This document shows positions 45,121 to 55,089 of a stretch of DNA of 64,000 bases, piece after piece. The DNA comes from Bacillota bacterium. Lineage in GTDB: Bacteria > Bacillota > Clostridia > Lachnospirales > Lachnospiraceae. The stretch covers positions 77,073-141,072 of the forward strand of contig JAUNDN010000001.1 in the NCBI GenBank assembly GCA_030526045.1, in the 5' to 3' direction. The translations under genes and the position numbers were made by a program. Each line of letters begins with the position of its first letter. Position 1 is the stretch's first letter. The notes under the pieces are model-generated. The model saw nothing but the letters and a program-made list of their open reading frames with translations, was not told the origin of the DNA and did not search any database.

Positions 45121-46704
45121 TTATTTTTCAAGAAGAATACCGCCAATATTTGTATCTCTGACCTTCCACTCTTCCTTGCCGTCTTCCGTTACAATGATCC
45201 AGCTGACTTCAAAATGATTGATATACAGCTGACTGCCGTCAGCCAGTTCAAACCGATTATTCTTCTTCAGATAGGCAGTCTGCTTATCCTTAGAAGGGTT
45301 TGGATTCTCTCTCATATAGTTAACGGCATCCTCATATAATCCGCTAAGATCAACCTCTATGGTTTCCCCTGTCTGTCTTTTCACAAATGGGAAATTAGAA
45401 AAATCGACTTCCAGGCAGGTAGTATTATCATACTCGTAAGTCTCGTAATCCCCCGCCTCATTCAGCATATTCATGGAGCTAAAGCCTGCCGTATCAAGCT
45501 CTCCCACCATCTGGCAGCCATGAATCGTCCCCCATTTCTTTTCGGGGGCATCGCTTTCGGTTGTTCCGACAGCCGATGCTGTGTCCCCATAGTTTGGATT
45601 TAACCGGGACAGGCTTGTCATATTGATAAACGGAACATAGACAGAGACTACCGTAAGGACAATGACTACAAAAAGCAGTCTTTCCGTATGGTCACTCTTA
45701 AATTTGCACGTTACTATCGCCGCAGCCTCAAACAAAATCAGCATTACTCCCAGATATCGCTGCTCGGTAAGCCCATATTCCCCGATCCTGATTCCGAGGG
45801 AATACATCTGCAACCCAAGAAGCGGTACAAACAGCCAGGGGAATGCCGAAAGGAATCTGTGATAAATCCCTTTCTTTTGAAAGGTGTTGCTCATAATCCA
45901 AACAGGGAAGCATGCAGCAAACAAAACCGTCATAGTAGTGAATACTTCATTAGACGGAACTTCCCGAAGAAACAGCATCTTTAACACATAGAGGTATCCT
46001 GCTGCCATGATTCCCATTGCAATAACAGGAAGGATATACCATAAAGAAAAGATGATTGCCGGATGCATTTCCTTTTCCGCATCATTGAGCGCCCATACGC
46101 AGCCCGCCAGCACACAAAAGCAAAACAGATAAGTTGTGAAAAGATAACCATACTCAAAGTCGCCTTCAAATAGCGCTTCCAACGTGGCAAAAAACAAAAC
46201 CCCTCCTATGAAAATCAATACGGAAAGGAAGGCTACCACCATCTCATTCGTGAAAACACCGCCGACAAATTCCGAAAAGGTGAGTTTCGTTTTGCGATAG
46301 CTGAAAAATAAGATCAATGCAAGCATTATGATCACATAGCCTGCAATCCATTCTGTAATCCGGATACTGTCTTCCCCCGTTATGTTACTGCTCATGAGGA
46401 AGGCAAACACACCGCTCAAGCAAGTACCGGGCAGCATCACCATGAGTTTTCTCTTTAGGTTGTTTTCAAATAAGGTTTCTGCCAGCCAGCAGCCTAGCGC
46501 TGCAAGAAAAAAGAACCGCCACAACCCGGAAAGCAGCTCATAGTCCTGAAGCATCTCTACCCCGCTCCAGAAGAGATTGGTTTCCTTTTCTGTGTACAGA
46601 AAATCCCTGACAATTTCATCTGCAATTCCCGTCAGGGTCCATAAAATCAGTAATACTATGGTGATTCTGTAATTAGAAAGTATCCCGCGTATTTTATTTT
46701 TCAT
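45121..46704 (-). CDS. DUF4153-like polytopic membrane protein
   Basis: 527 residues with about eleven membrane helices to roughly residue 360, including the TNEMVVAFLSVLIFIGGVLF and CFPVWIMSN regions seen in DUF4153 proteins. A soluble C-terminal domain of about 160 residues follows. Function is unknown. It is divergent from the VanRS-like pair 147 nt away, which may control it. The family assignment is by pattern, not certain. Confidence 0.72.
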   Translation of the reverse strand: MKNKIRGILSNYRITIVLLILWTLTGIADEIVRDFLYTEKETNLFWSGVEMLQDYELLSGLWRFFFLAALGCWLAETLFENNLKRKLMVMLPGTCLSGVFAFLMSSNITGEDSIRITEWIAGYVIIMLALILFFSYRKTKLTFSEFVGGVFTNEMVVAFLSVLIFIGGVLFFATLEALFEGDFEYGYLFTTYLFCFCVLAGCVWALNDAEKEMHPAIIFSLWYILPVIAMGIMAAGYLYVLKMLFLREVPSNEVFTTMTVLFAACFPVWIMSNTFQKKGIYHRFLSAFPWLFVPLLGLQMYSLGIRIGEYGLTEQRYLGVMLILFEAAAIVTCKFKSDHTERLLFVVIVLTVVSVYVPFINMTSLSRLNPNYGDTASAVGTTESDAPEKKWGTIHGCQMVGELDTAGFSSMNMLNEAGDYETYEYDNTTCLEVDFSNFPFVKRQTGETIEVDLSGLYEDAVNYMRENPNPSKDKQTAYLKKNNRFELADGSQLYINHFEVSWIIVTEDGKEEWKVRDTNIGGILLEK

Positions 46705-46850
46705 CTTCTACATCCCTTCCTTTTCTACTAGTAACACCTTCGGCAAAAGCAAAAGGTTGCAATCTTAGGAAAATATTAAGATTTTACAGTAACAAAAGCT
46801 CAAAAAATGTTTTATTTTCTGTTATACTAGGTGAATGAGGAGGAATTTTT

Positions 46851-47549
46851 ATGAGCGAAAAAATACTGGTTGTTGATGATGAAAAGGAGATCACCGACCT
46901 GATTTCCCTTTATTTACGAAATGAAAACTATACGGTTGCTCCCTTTTACGATTCTCTTAAAGCCTGTGAGGTGGCAAAGAAGGAGGAGTTTGACCTTGCC
47001 ATCTTAGATGTGATGATGCCGAAAATGGACGGCTTTAAGCTTTGTCAGGAAATTCGTAAGGAACATAATTACCCTATCATCATGCTTACTGCCAAGGAAG
47101 AGGAAATTGACAAAATTACAGGACTTACGCTGGGAGCGGATGACTATATGACCAAGCCCTTTCGTCCTCTGGAGCTTCTGGCTCGAATCAAGGCACAGCT
47201 TCGCAGATATAAGAAATACAATACAGCCGGTAACGGCGATGATTCTCAGATCATCACCCTTGGCGGGCTTATGCTGAACAGTCTCACCCATGAGTGCACA
47301 CTGGACGAAAAGCCACTACCTCTGACTCCTACAGAATTTACAATTCTCTACGTCCTATGTCAGAAAAAGGGGCAGGTTATCAGTGCTGAAGAACTTTTTC
47401 ATGCTGTCTGGGGTGAAGAGTATTTCAGCAAGAGTAACAATACCATTACTGTGCACATTCGTCATATTCGTGAAAAAATGAATGATTCCTTTGAGGATCC
47501 CAAATATATTAAAACAGTCTGGGGGTGTGGATATAAAATTGAAGCTTAA
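46851..47549 (+). CDS. VanR-like response regulator (OmpR family)
   Basis: 232 residues: receiver domain with phospho-acceptor Asp53 (LDVMMPKMDG) and Lys102 (MTKPF), then an OmpR winged helix (VWGEEYFSKSNNTITVHIRHIREK segment in the C-terminus, quoted in part). GGAGGAA precedes the ATG. A 7-bp dyad AATCTTA/TAAGATT (46761-46767, 46777-46783) upstream could be its binding site. No vancomycin-resistance genes are nearby, so only the subfamily resemblance to VanR is implied. Confidence 0.93.
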   Translation: MSEKILVVDDEKEITDLISLYLRNENYTVAPFYDSLKACEVAKKEEFDLAILDVMMPKMDGFKLCQEIRKEHNYPIIMLTAKEEEIDKITGLTLGADDYMTKPFRPLELLARIKAQLRRYKKYNTAGNGDDSQIITLGGLMLNSLTHECTLDEKPLPLTPTEFTILYVLCQKKGQVISAEELFHAVWGEEYFSKSNNTITVHIRHIREKMNDSFEDPKYIKTVWGCGYKIEA

Positions 47550-48684
47550 AGAAAGGACAAAGTTTTTTCTGCTGCTCGCGCTCCTTCTGGCGGTTGTCGG
47601 AGCTGCCGGTTATGGCATTTATTATCTCACCGATGTGGTTTTTAACGGTTCCTTTCTGGACTGGTTTGCAAATCACTTTTTTCATACTGAGATGCAATAT
47701 AATTATCGAACCGGAGATATCAGCTATCTCTACCGCCCTGACTGGTCAAAATTAAAAGGATTTCTACTTAGCTGTTTTTTCATTTTGCTGATCGTCTTTG
47801 CTCTATCCGTTTACCTGATTGCTCATTTTCATGCAAAGAAGCGGGTACGGCAGAGCATTTCGACAACCGGCAATATGATCTATTCCTATATGCACCATGA
47901 TATTGATTCAAACGATGTGTTCCCACCTGCCTACGCAGAGGTTGCTGCCCAGATGGCACAGATCAAATCCACCATGCAGCGCCACGAACAGGCAATGAAA
48001 AACGAAACAGACCGTAAGAACGATCTGATCACCTATCTTGCCCATGATTTGAAAACACCTTTAACTTCCGTTATCGGTTATCTGGATCTTCTGAAAGAAG
48101 CCTCTGACATGCCGGCTATGCAAAGAGAAAAATATATCCGGATCACGCTTGACAAGGCTCTGCGATTAGAGAAGCTGATCAATGAATTCTTTGAGATTAC
48201 CCGCTATAATCTCCAGCAGATCGTTCTGGAAAAGGAGCCTCTTGATATCTCCTTCATGCTGATGCAGTTGACTGATGAATTTTATCCGCTCCTTGAAAAC
48301 CACGGAAACACAGTTGAACTGAAGACAGAGGATGACCTGAGTGTCTTCGGGGATGCCATGAAGCTTGGAAGAGTTTTTAACAATATCCTGAAGAATGCTA
48401 TCTCCTACAGCTATCCAAACACTCCCATCAAGGTACATGCAGCCAAACGAGAAAAGGATATTTTCATCTGCTTTATCAATCAGGGGAAAACCATCCCCCC
48501 CGAAAAGCTAAATGCCATCTTCGAAAAGTTCTTCCGTATGGATGAAGCACGAAATACCAATACAGGCGGTGCCGGGCTTGGCCTTGCCATCGCAAAGGAA
48601 ATCGTTCTTCTTCACGGCGGGACTATTGAAGCATCCAGTGAAAATGAGATGACGACCTTCAGTGTCACTCTGCCAATTTACTAA
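47527..48684 (+). CDS. VanS-like sensor histidine kinase
   Basis: About 385 residues. Two membrane helices (about 13-38 and 80-100) flank an external loop of some 45 residues. A HisKA domain with phospho-His in YLAHDLKTPLTS and a HATPase domain with N (NILKNAISYS) and G (GGAGLGLAIAKE) boxes follow. The start is uncertain: GTG at 47527 (chosen) or TTG at 47539, both overlapping the regulator's end. It should phosphorylate the preceding regulator in response to an envelope signal. Confidence 0.9.
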   Translation: MDIKLKLKERTKFFLLLALLLAVVGAAGYGIYYLTDVVFNGSFLDWFANHFFHTEMQYNYRTGDISYLYRPDWSKLKGFLLSCFFILLIVFALSVYLIAHFHAKKRVRQSISTTGNMIYSYMHHDIDSNDVFPPAYAEVAAQMAQIKSTMQRHEQAMKNETDRKNDLITYLAHDLKTPLTSVIGYLDLLKEASDMPAMQREKYIRITLDKALRLEKLINEFFEITRYNLQQIVLEKEPLDISFMLMQLTDEFYPLLENHGNTVELKTEDDLSVFGDAMKLGRVFNNILKNAISYSYPNTPIKVHAAKREKDIFICFINQGKTIPPEKLNAIFEKFFRMDEARNTNTGGAGLGLAIAKEIVLLHGGTIEASSENEMTTFSVTLPIY

Positions 48685-48725
48685 AGAGATGTTTTGCATA
48701 AATCGATTTTTGTACTGAAACTAAA

Positions 48726-48757
48726 GAGGAATCTTAGCCAAACGACTAAGATTCCTT
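48726..48757. terminator. Bidirectional terminator between the sensor kinase and purL
   Basis: AGGAATCTTAG (48727-48737) pairs perfectly with CTAAGATTCCT (48746-48756) over an 8-nt loop. Moderate T-richness follows on both strands. The genes are convergent. Confidence 0.7.
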
Positions 48758-48780
48758 AAGTACTATGTTTCTTTATGAAT

Positions 48781-51700
48781 TTAGCGGAAATATTCCACAC
48801 CGGATTCAAAGATCTTCAGATCCTGCTCTCCATAGATATTGACAGCCACGCCGTCGCCGCGTCGCTCTACATGCGCCATCTTACCAAGACATCTTCCGTC
48901 AGGAGATGTGATGCCCTCGATTGCACAGTAGGAGCCATTGATGTTCCATTCCTCATCCATAGATACATTTCCGTGAAGATCCGCATACTGGGTTGCTACC
49001 TGACCGTTTGCAAACAGCTTGTCAATCCACTCCTTCGGTGCAACAAATCTTCCTTCCCCGTGAGAAGCAGGCGTTACATAAGTAGCTCCCAATTCCGCGC
49101 CCTTCATCCATGGAGATTTATCGGAAACGACTTTGGTATATACCATCTTGGAAATATGTCTGTTGATGGTATTAAAGGTCAGCGTCGGAGAATCCTCCTT
49201 CTGTCCAACGATATCCCCGTAAGGTACCAGTCCCAGCTTGATCAATGCCTGGAATCCGTTACAGATTCCGAGAGCCAGACCATCTCTTTCATTCAGCAGC
49301 TTCATGACCGCTTCCTTTATGTGTTCGTTACGGAATGCAGTTGCAAAGAACTTGGCACTTCCATCCGGCTCATCACCGGCTGAAAAGCCGCCGGGGAACA
49401 TGATAATCTGTGCCTTTTCAATATCCTTTGCAAAGATATCCACAGACTCTCTGATATCCTCTGCCGTCTGGTTCTTAAATACTCTGGTTATCACATCGGC
49501 ACCTGCCCGTTCAAATGCCTTTGCGCTGTCATATTCACAATTGGTTCCCGGAAATACCGGAATAAATACGGTAGGTCTTGCTATCTTGTTTTTGCAGATG
49601 TGAACGGACTGTGCTCTATATAACGGTGTCTCTACCGGAGAGATATCCTTTTCTGCTATGGTGGGGAATACCTTCTCCAGCTTGGATTTCCATGCATCCA
49701 ATGCTTCCTTCATGGTAACCGTAATATCCTTAAAGCAGAAGTTTGCGTCCGCCTTTACTGTGGCAACCTTTCTGAAATTCAGCTCTGCTTCCTCACCCTC
49801 TTCATTCTTCCGAGCAAGAAGCGCTTCTGCCTCAGCACTTTCCATTTCAAGCACAATGTCGCCCAGACAGTTTTCAAACAGATCACTTACCTTCAGTTCT
49901 TCGTCAAACAAAACTCCAAGCTGATTGCCGAACGCCATCTTGGAGATACCGGCAAGAAGTCCATTGGAATCCAGCGCATATGCGGACTTTACCTTCCCAT
50001 CCTTCATCAGATTGCTGATAAAGCGGTAGGTCTGCATTACATGCTCATAGACGGGAATATCATATTCATCCTTATCAAACCAGAACTGCACAAGCACATT
50101 GTCTGCTTCCTTAAGCTCCGGTGTAATAATATCCTGCTTCTTCGCCACATCCACTGCGAAGGAAACCAGGGTGGGAGGAACATCAATATCATTAAAGGTT
50201 CCGGACATACTGTCCTTTCCGCCGATGGAAGGAAGTCCGTATCCGATCTGTGCATCATAAGCACCAAGGAGTGCTGCAAAGGGCTGGCTCCATCTCTCGG
50301 GATCAGAGGTCATACGTCTGAAATATTCCTGGAAGGTAAATCGAATCTTGCTGAAGTCACCGCCGCCTGCCACGATCTTTGCCATGGATTCCGTCACAGC
50401 ATAAACTGCACCGTGATAAGGGCTCCAGGAGGAAAGATAAGGATCAAAGCCATAGCTCATCATTGTCACGGTATCTGTCTTTCCCTTCAGCACCGGAAGC
50501 TTAGCCACCATGGTCTGTGTTTCTGTCAGCTGATATTTACCGCCATAAGGCATCAGCACGCTGCCTGCACCAATGGAAGAGTCAAACATTTCCACCAGTC
50601 CCTTCTGTGAGCAGACATTCAGGTCATTTAACTCGCGAAGCCATGCTCCCTTAACATCTCCCTCGTCAAGAAGCTTCTGGACCTCAGGAATGGAAACCTT
50701 CTTTAAGTAATTATCCTCCTGCTCAGGCACATCAACTACTACGTTGGTCTCCTGATGAGCACCGTTCGTGTCAAGGAATGCACGGGAAATATTAACGATT
50801 TCCTTTCCTCTCCACTTAAGAACCAGTCTGGGCTCCTTTGTTACGACCGCAACCGGAACCGCCTCCAGATTCTCCTCAGCAGCAAAGCCAAGGAATTTAT
50901 CCACATCCCCGGGTGCAACTACCACTGCCATTCTCTCCTGGGATTCGGAGATCGCAAGCTCGGTTCCGTCAAGACCGGCATACTTCTTGGGTACCTTGTC
51001 AAGATCTACTACAAGACCGTCTGCCAGCTCACCGATCGCAACAGAAACACCGCCGGCACCAAAGTCGTTACATTTCTTAATAATCTTACTTACTTCTCCC
51101 CGACGGAAGAGTCTCTGAATCTTACGTTCTGTAGGTGCATTTCCCTTTTGTACCTCTGCACCGCAGGTCTCAATGGAGCTCTCCGTATGTACCTTGGAGG
51201 AGCCGGTAGCTCCGCCGCAGCCGTCACGACCGGTCCTTCCGCCCAACAGGATAATGATATCGTCGGGATCCGAATTCTCCCTGATCACATTTGCCCTGGG
51301 CGCTGCGCCCATAACAGCACCAATCTCCATACGCTTTGCAACATAATTGGAGTGATAAACTTCCTTCACATAGCCGGTAGCAAGACCAATCTGGTTGCCA
51401 TAGGAGGAATAACCGCTTGCTGCACCTCTTACCAGCTTCTTCTGGGAAAGCTTGCCCTTCAGGGTATCTGCAACGGGAACGGTAGGATCTGCCGCACCAG
51501 TCACACGCATTGCCTGATAGACGTAGCCTCTGCCTGAAAGAGGATCCCTGATCGCACCACCAAGACAGGTAGCCGCACCACCAAAGGGTTCTATCTCCGT
51601 GGGATGATTGTGTGTCTCATTTTTAAAGAACACCAGCCATTCTTCCGTAACAGGACCATCACCGTAATCCATTTCTACCGGAACCACGACAGAGCAGGCA

Positions 51701-52605
51701 TTGATCTCATCGGATTCCTCCATATCCTGAAGCTTTCCGTCCTTTTTCAGCTTGCGCATTGCCATCAGCGCAAGATCCATCAGACAGATAAATTTATCGC
51801 TTCTTCCCGCAAAGATCTCACTTCTGGTATCCAGATAGCTCTGATAAGTGGTCTCCAACGGTGTCCTGTAATAGCCGTCCTTAAATTCTATATTCTTAAG
51901 TTCTGTTGAAAAGGTGGTATGACGGCAATGATCAGACCAATAGGTATCAAGAACACGGATTTCCGTCATTGTCGGATTTCGGTGTTCTTCATTCTTATAA
52001 TAGTTCTGGATGTGAAGGAAATCTTTAAAGGTCATTGCCAGCCCTAAGCTGTCATAGAGATTTCGGAGTTCCTCCTGTGGCATATCCTGAAAACCTTCAA
52101 ATATAATCACATCCGCAGGATCATCATAGTCGGTGATCAATGTATCCGGCTTGTTCATGCCTGTTTCTCTGGAATCCACCGGATTAATACAATATGCCTT
52201 TATCTTTTCAAATTCTTCGGAAGAAATGTCCCCCAGTATCAGATAGGTAATCGCCGTCCTGATGATCGGCTCCTCATCCTCCTTCAGAAACTTCACGCAC
52301 TGCATCGCGGAGTCTGCACGCTGGTCAAACTGTCCGGGCAGGAATTCTACGCTGAATACCTTTCCGCCAGCCGGAATTTCAATGCTCTCCCTGTAGAGAA
52401 TGTCTACCGGCGGCTCAGAAAAAACAGTGTTTACCGCACGTTCAAAGGTTTCATCCGAAATATTCTCCACATCATACCGGATCAATACCCTTACAGCAGT
52501 AACGCCGGCAATTCCAAGATAACTGCCGATTTCCTCCTTCAGTTCCTTCGCCTTCACGGCAAAAGGGGCTTTCTTTTCTACATAGATACGTTTTACGTTT
52601 CCCAT
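48781..52605 (-). CDS. purL: Phosphoribosylformylglycinamidine synthase, single-chain
   Basis: 1274 residues, the long single-polypeptide form found in Lachnospiraceae and Proteobacteria rather than the split PurLQS of Bacillus. It has FGAM synthase domains (DTYWSDHCRHTTF, GGRTGRDGCGGATGSS, PFGGAATCLGGAIRDPLSGRG region) and a C-terminal glutaminase with catalytic Cys in GICNGFQAL and HGEGRF. It converts FGAR to FGAM with glutamine and ATP in purine synthesis. A promoter lies upstream; no purine riboswitch was recognised. Confidence 0.97.
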   Translation of the reverse strand: MGNVKRIYVEKKAPFAVKAKELKEEIGSYLGIAGVTAVRVLIRYDVENISDETFERAVNTVFSEPPVDILYRESIEIPAGGKVFSVEFLPGQFDQRADSAMQCVKFLKEDEEPIIRTAITYLILGDISSEEFEKIKAYCINPVDSRETGMNKPDTLITDYDDPADVIIFEGFQDMPQEELRNLYDSLGLAMTFKDFLHIQNYYKNEEHRNPTMTEIRVLDTYWSDHCRHTTFSTELKNIEFKDGYYRTPLETTYQSYLDTRSEIFAGRSDKFICLMDLALMAMRKLKKDGKLQDMEESDEINACSVVVPVEMDYGDGPVTEEWLVFFKNETHNHPTEIEPFGGAATCLGGAIRDPLSGRGYVYQAMRVTGAADPTVPVADTLKGKLSQKKLVRGAASGYSSYGNQIGLATGYVKEVYHSNYVAKRMEIGAVMGAAPRANVIRENSDPDDIIILLGGRTGRDGCGGATGSSKVHTESSIETCGAEVQKGNAPTERKIQRLFRRGEVSKIIKKCNDFGAGGVSVAIGELADGLVVDLDKVPKKYAGLDGTELAISESQERMAVVVAPGDVDKFLGFAAEENLEAVPVAVVTKEPRLVLKWRGKEIVNISRAFLDTNGAHQETNVVVDVPEQEDNYLKKVSIPEVQKLLDEGDVKGAWLRELNDLNVCSQKGLVEMFDSSIGAGSVLMPYGGKYQLTETQTMVAKLPVLKGKTDTVTMMSYGFDPYLSSWSPYHGAVYAVTESMAKIVAGGGDFSKIRFTFQEYFRRMTSDPERWSQPFAALLGAYDAQIGYGLPSIGGKDSMSGTFNDIDVPPTLVSFAVDVAKKQDIITPELKEADNVLVQFWFDKDEYDIPVYEHVMQTYRFISNLMKDGKVKSAYALDSNGLLAGISKMAFGNQLGVLFDEELKVSDLFENCLGDIVLEMESAEAEALLARKNEEGEEAELNFRKVATVKADANFCFKDITVTMKEALDAWKSKLEKVFPTIAEKDISPVETPLYRAQSVHICKNKIARPTVFIPVFPGTNCEYDSAKAFERAGADVITRVFKNQTAEDIRESVDIFAKDIEKAQIIMFPGGFSAGDEPDGSAKFFATAFRNEHIKEAVMKLLNERDGLALGICNGFQALIKLGLVPYGDIVGQKEDSPTLTFNTINRHISKMVYTKVVSDKSPWMKGAELGATYVTPASHGEGRFVAPKEWIDKLFANGQVATQYADLHGNVSMDEEWNINGSYCAIEGITSPDGRCLGKMAHVERRGDGVAVNIYGEQDLKIFESGVEYFR

Positions 52606-52687
52606 GGTGAATTTTCTCCTTCATATAAGCTGCTGTCTGTCAGGAAAACAACTGCTGCTTTCCGGCTGTTTTTTGCCCGACAAATAC

Positions 52688-52716
52688 ATTATGCCAAATT
52701 ATCGGTCATATTTCAA
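52688..52716 (-). promoter_or_regulatory. Sigma-A promoter of purL
   Basis: Minus strand TTGAAA (52711-52716), 17-nt spacer, CATAAT (52688-52693), about 75 nt before the ATG. Confidence 0.65.
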
Positions 52717-52740
52717 TCGGTGTTTTCAGGTTTTACATGT

Positions 52741-54027
52741 TTAGTCAGGCACAAGAGAGGGATCTGCAAAACACTCTCTTGGCATGAAAGACATATACCC
52801 CAACGGACCGTTGAAGTCAATATACTTCAGTTTAACGCAAATGGTAACCATCATGCTCTTGCTCATATCCCCGCAATCACATAGCCAGCTGCTTACATCA
52901 TTTTCCGGTTCTGTCCTGTTATATACCCGATTGGTATAAGTATAAGATGTCCCATCATATTCAAACTCATAAGGGCATCCATAATAATCCGTTGATTTAA
53001 TGAGCAAAATATGGAAATCCCCCTGTCCATCCATTCCGTAATAAGGAACTCCAATATAAGGATAAGAAGACTTTACAATAGGACCGGGACCGTTTCGTGT
53101 AATGACATAATTGGGATTACCATCCCTCACAATGGTCGTATTGGTCATGTCAAGCGGCCCTGATGTGTCACTAAAATAAACATATTCCGATGTATCTGCT
53201 ACCACTTCTTCCTTGGGCTGCGTCTGTTCCGTTTTCTTCTCTTCTACGGTATTTTTCTGTTCCACAGTCCCGCCTGTATCCGTTGAAGCGAGCAGCTGCT
53301 CAGTTTCTTCATCATCATAATAATTCGGAGCCCCCTCTACTTCACATTCTTTACAAAGCTCTGTTGTGGGGAAAGAAACCGTCTTGGTAACATCTTCACT
53401 ATCATAGAAAAAAGCTACATGTGATGCCACTTCATCCGTTACTGTGCTGACATCACTCTCCATCACTAAGGTTCTGTCATCTCCCACCAGACAGGAAATC
53501 TGCCTGGTACGGTTTTCCAGATAGAAAACTGTCATCACATAGCCTTTCGGTTCGCTTCCCAAAACCACCATACTGTAATCGTGACAATGGAATTTCTCTG
53601 CCAAAGTATTAAAGGTTTTCCCAATAACGGAATGCGTTACCTGCTTTCCATTCAGCGCAATGTCCTCCAATGTATATAAGGTAACTTCATTAAGCATTCC
53701 ATCCTGTTCAATCCCATACGTCACCGTACCTGCTTCCTCATCATAAGAAAGAATCTCCCAGTTATCCGTTTTATCAATCGTAACGCCTTCCAATAAAACC
53801 TGAATATCCTGTACCGATTCTTCCGCTTTCTCCAAAGCATTTTCATCCTCCGAAGCATTCTCCTCTACATCATTCTCCGTTGTTTCTTCTGTAACAGTCG
53901 AAGAAGCTTCTGTCGTCTCAGAAACATTTTGTTCCGTTTCAGTCTGTTGCTCCTCACCATTTTGGCAGCCGCACACAGTAAATAGCATTCCCAGAACAAT
54001 ACTTACAAGCACAATCTTTTTTCTCAC
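52741..54027 (-). CDS. Uncharacterised lipoprotein
   Basis: 428 residues. The lipobox VCGCQNG (Cys about 20-21) is followed by a Glu/Thr/Ser-rich spacer (about 25-75), a first folded region (about 76-230), a second acidic linker with a KKTEQTQPKEE tract, and a C-terminal domain (about 285-428) with several aromatic and Cys residues (WLCDCGDMS). No family is recognised. Such proteins are surface-anchored; neighbours give no clear function. Confidence 0.75.
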   Translation of the reverse strand: MRKKIVLVSIVLGMLFTVCGCQNGEEQQTETEQNVSETTEASSTVTEETTENDVEENASEDENALEKAEESVQDIQVLLEGVTIDKTDNWEILSYDEEAGTVTYGIEQDGMLNEVTLYTLEDIALNGKQVTHSVIGKTFNTLAEKFHCHDYSMVVLGSEPKGYVMTVFYLENRTRQISCLVGDDRTLVMESDVSTVTDEVASHVAFFYDSEDVTKTVSFPTTELCKECEVEGAPNYYDDEETEQLLASTDTGGTVEQKNTVEEKKTEQTQPKEEVVADTSEYVYFSDTSGPLDMTNTTIVRDGNPNYVITRNGPGPIVKSSYPYIGVPYYGMDGQGDFHILLIKSTDYYGCPYEFEYDGTSYTYTNRVYNRTEPENDVSSWLCDCGDMSKSMMVTICVKLKYIDFNGPLGYMSFMPRECFADPSLVPD

Positions 54028-54106
54028 TTAGCTATCTCCCTCATATGTTTTCTAATATCTCGACGCATACAGAATATTTCTGGCTGCGCAATGAATACGT
54101 TTTTTG

Positions 54107-55042
54107 CTACGCATGCAAACGATGTATCAGCCGATACGCCATATCATTTTCTGTGATCAAATCTTCCGTGTGGGTAAAGAATACGATGCCGTCCGTAGGC
54201 GCCACTATGGTTTCCTTAACTCCACCCTCATAGGGATCTATGATTTCTGCCATCTTATGACCATAACGCACATCCTCTCCAGCCTTGACCAGTCCTCTGA
54301 AGATGCCGCCACAGGTTGCATGGATGTTTGTCAGATCATCTTCCATAATGACATGACTGATATAGCCGCTGTGGCTCTCGTAACGGATGATACCCATGCG
54401 GGTCAGGAATCTGAGCACTGCTGCCACTGCCTGACTGGCGCTTGCCTCATCCACTTCCAAATTCTTATTCGTGTACAAGGAGAAAGCCGCCGTCATTTCA
54501 TCCTGCCAATTATAATTCAAGGTCTTCGTATCGATGGGCTTGGGCTTTCTGACCACCACATACGGCAGGCCGAACAGGTTCGCCAGAGAAGCATTTTGGT
54601 ATCCTGTTTCCATCATCCTAATATGCGGTACAAACTCCCCTGTCATATAGAAGCTTGCCAGCTGAATTCCATAACTGTAATCTTTGATCTTCTCAAAAAC
54701 ACCGCTCGCGATTCTAGCGGCAGTCTCCCCGTGGGAATTTCCCGGAAATCTGCGGTTGATATCAACGTCCTCCACACCCCAGAACCGCTTCCCCACATTC
54801 ATGGCATAACTGTTGACAACCGGCACCACCAGCACTTCCTTTCCCGCACTGATACAGCCGTTACCCTCCAATTCCTTTAAAACACGCACCATCTGTGAAC
54901 AAATATACAACTGCTGGATCTCATTTCCCCTCATTGAACCTAAAATACAGGCTGCCTTATCTCCTTTGCCGAATCGATATCCTTTGACAACCATCGGCTC
55001 TCGATAGGGGGCTTCTACTTTATAAATCTCATCTATAAACAT
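54107..55042 (-). CDS. M14/AstE-like protein lacking zinc ligands (probable pseudoenzyme)
   Basis: 311 residues, the same length as its neighbour and clearly paralogous. The zinc motif is altered: GSMRGNE has Arg38 where the active paralogue has His40, the third ligand His is replaced (IQLAS, Leu128, against DVHAS), and the catalytic Glu region is lost (TKTLNYNW). The C-terminal beta-barrel-like part (KAGEDVRYGHKMAEI...APTDGIVFF) is kept. It is probably catalytically dead and may partner or regulate the active enzyme. It starts 47 nt after the paralogue stops. Confidence 0.82.
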   Translation of the reverse strand: MFIDEIYKVEAPYREPMVVKGYRFGKGDKAACILGSMRGNEIQQLYICSQMVRVLKELEGNGCISAGKEVLVVPVVNSYAMNVGKRFWGVEDVDINRRFPGNSHGETAARIASGVFEKIKDYSYGIQLASFYMTGEFVPHIRMMETGYQNASLANLFGLPYVVVRKPKPIDTKTLNYNWQDEMTAAFSLYTNKNLEVDEASASQAVAAVLRFLTRMGIIRYESHSGYISHVIMEDDLTNIHATCGGIFRGLVKAGEDVRYGHKMAEIIDPYEGGVKETIVAPTDGIVFFTHTEDLITENDMAYRLIHRLHA

Positions 55043-55089
55043 ATCCCGACTGTTTCCTTCCTATTTCTCTCTCAAGATAATTACAAATT

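Noticed and set aside
46851..48684. Vancomycin-resistance operon
   Set aside because: The regulator and kinase resemble VanR and VanS, but no vanH/A/X/G/Y-like genes are adjacent.
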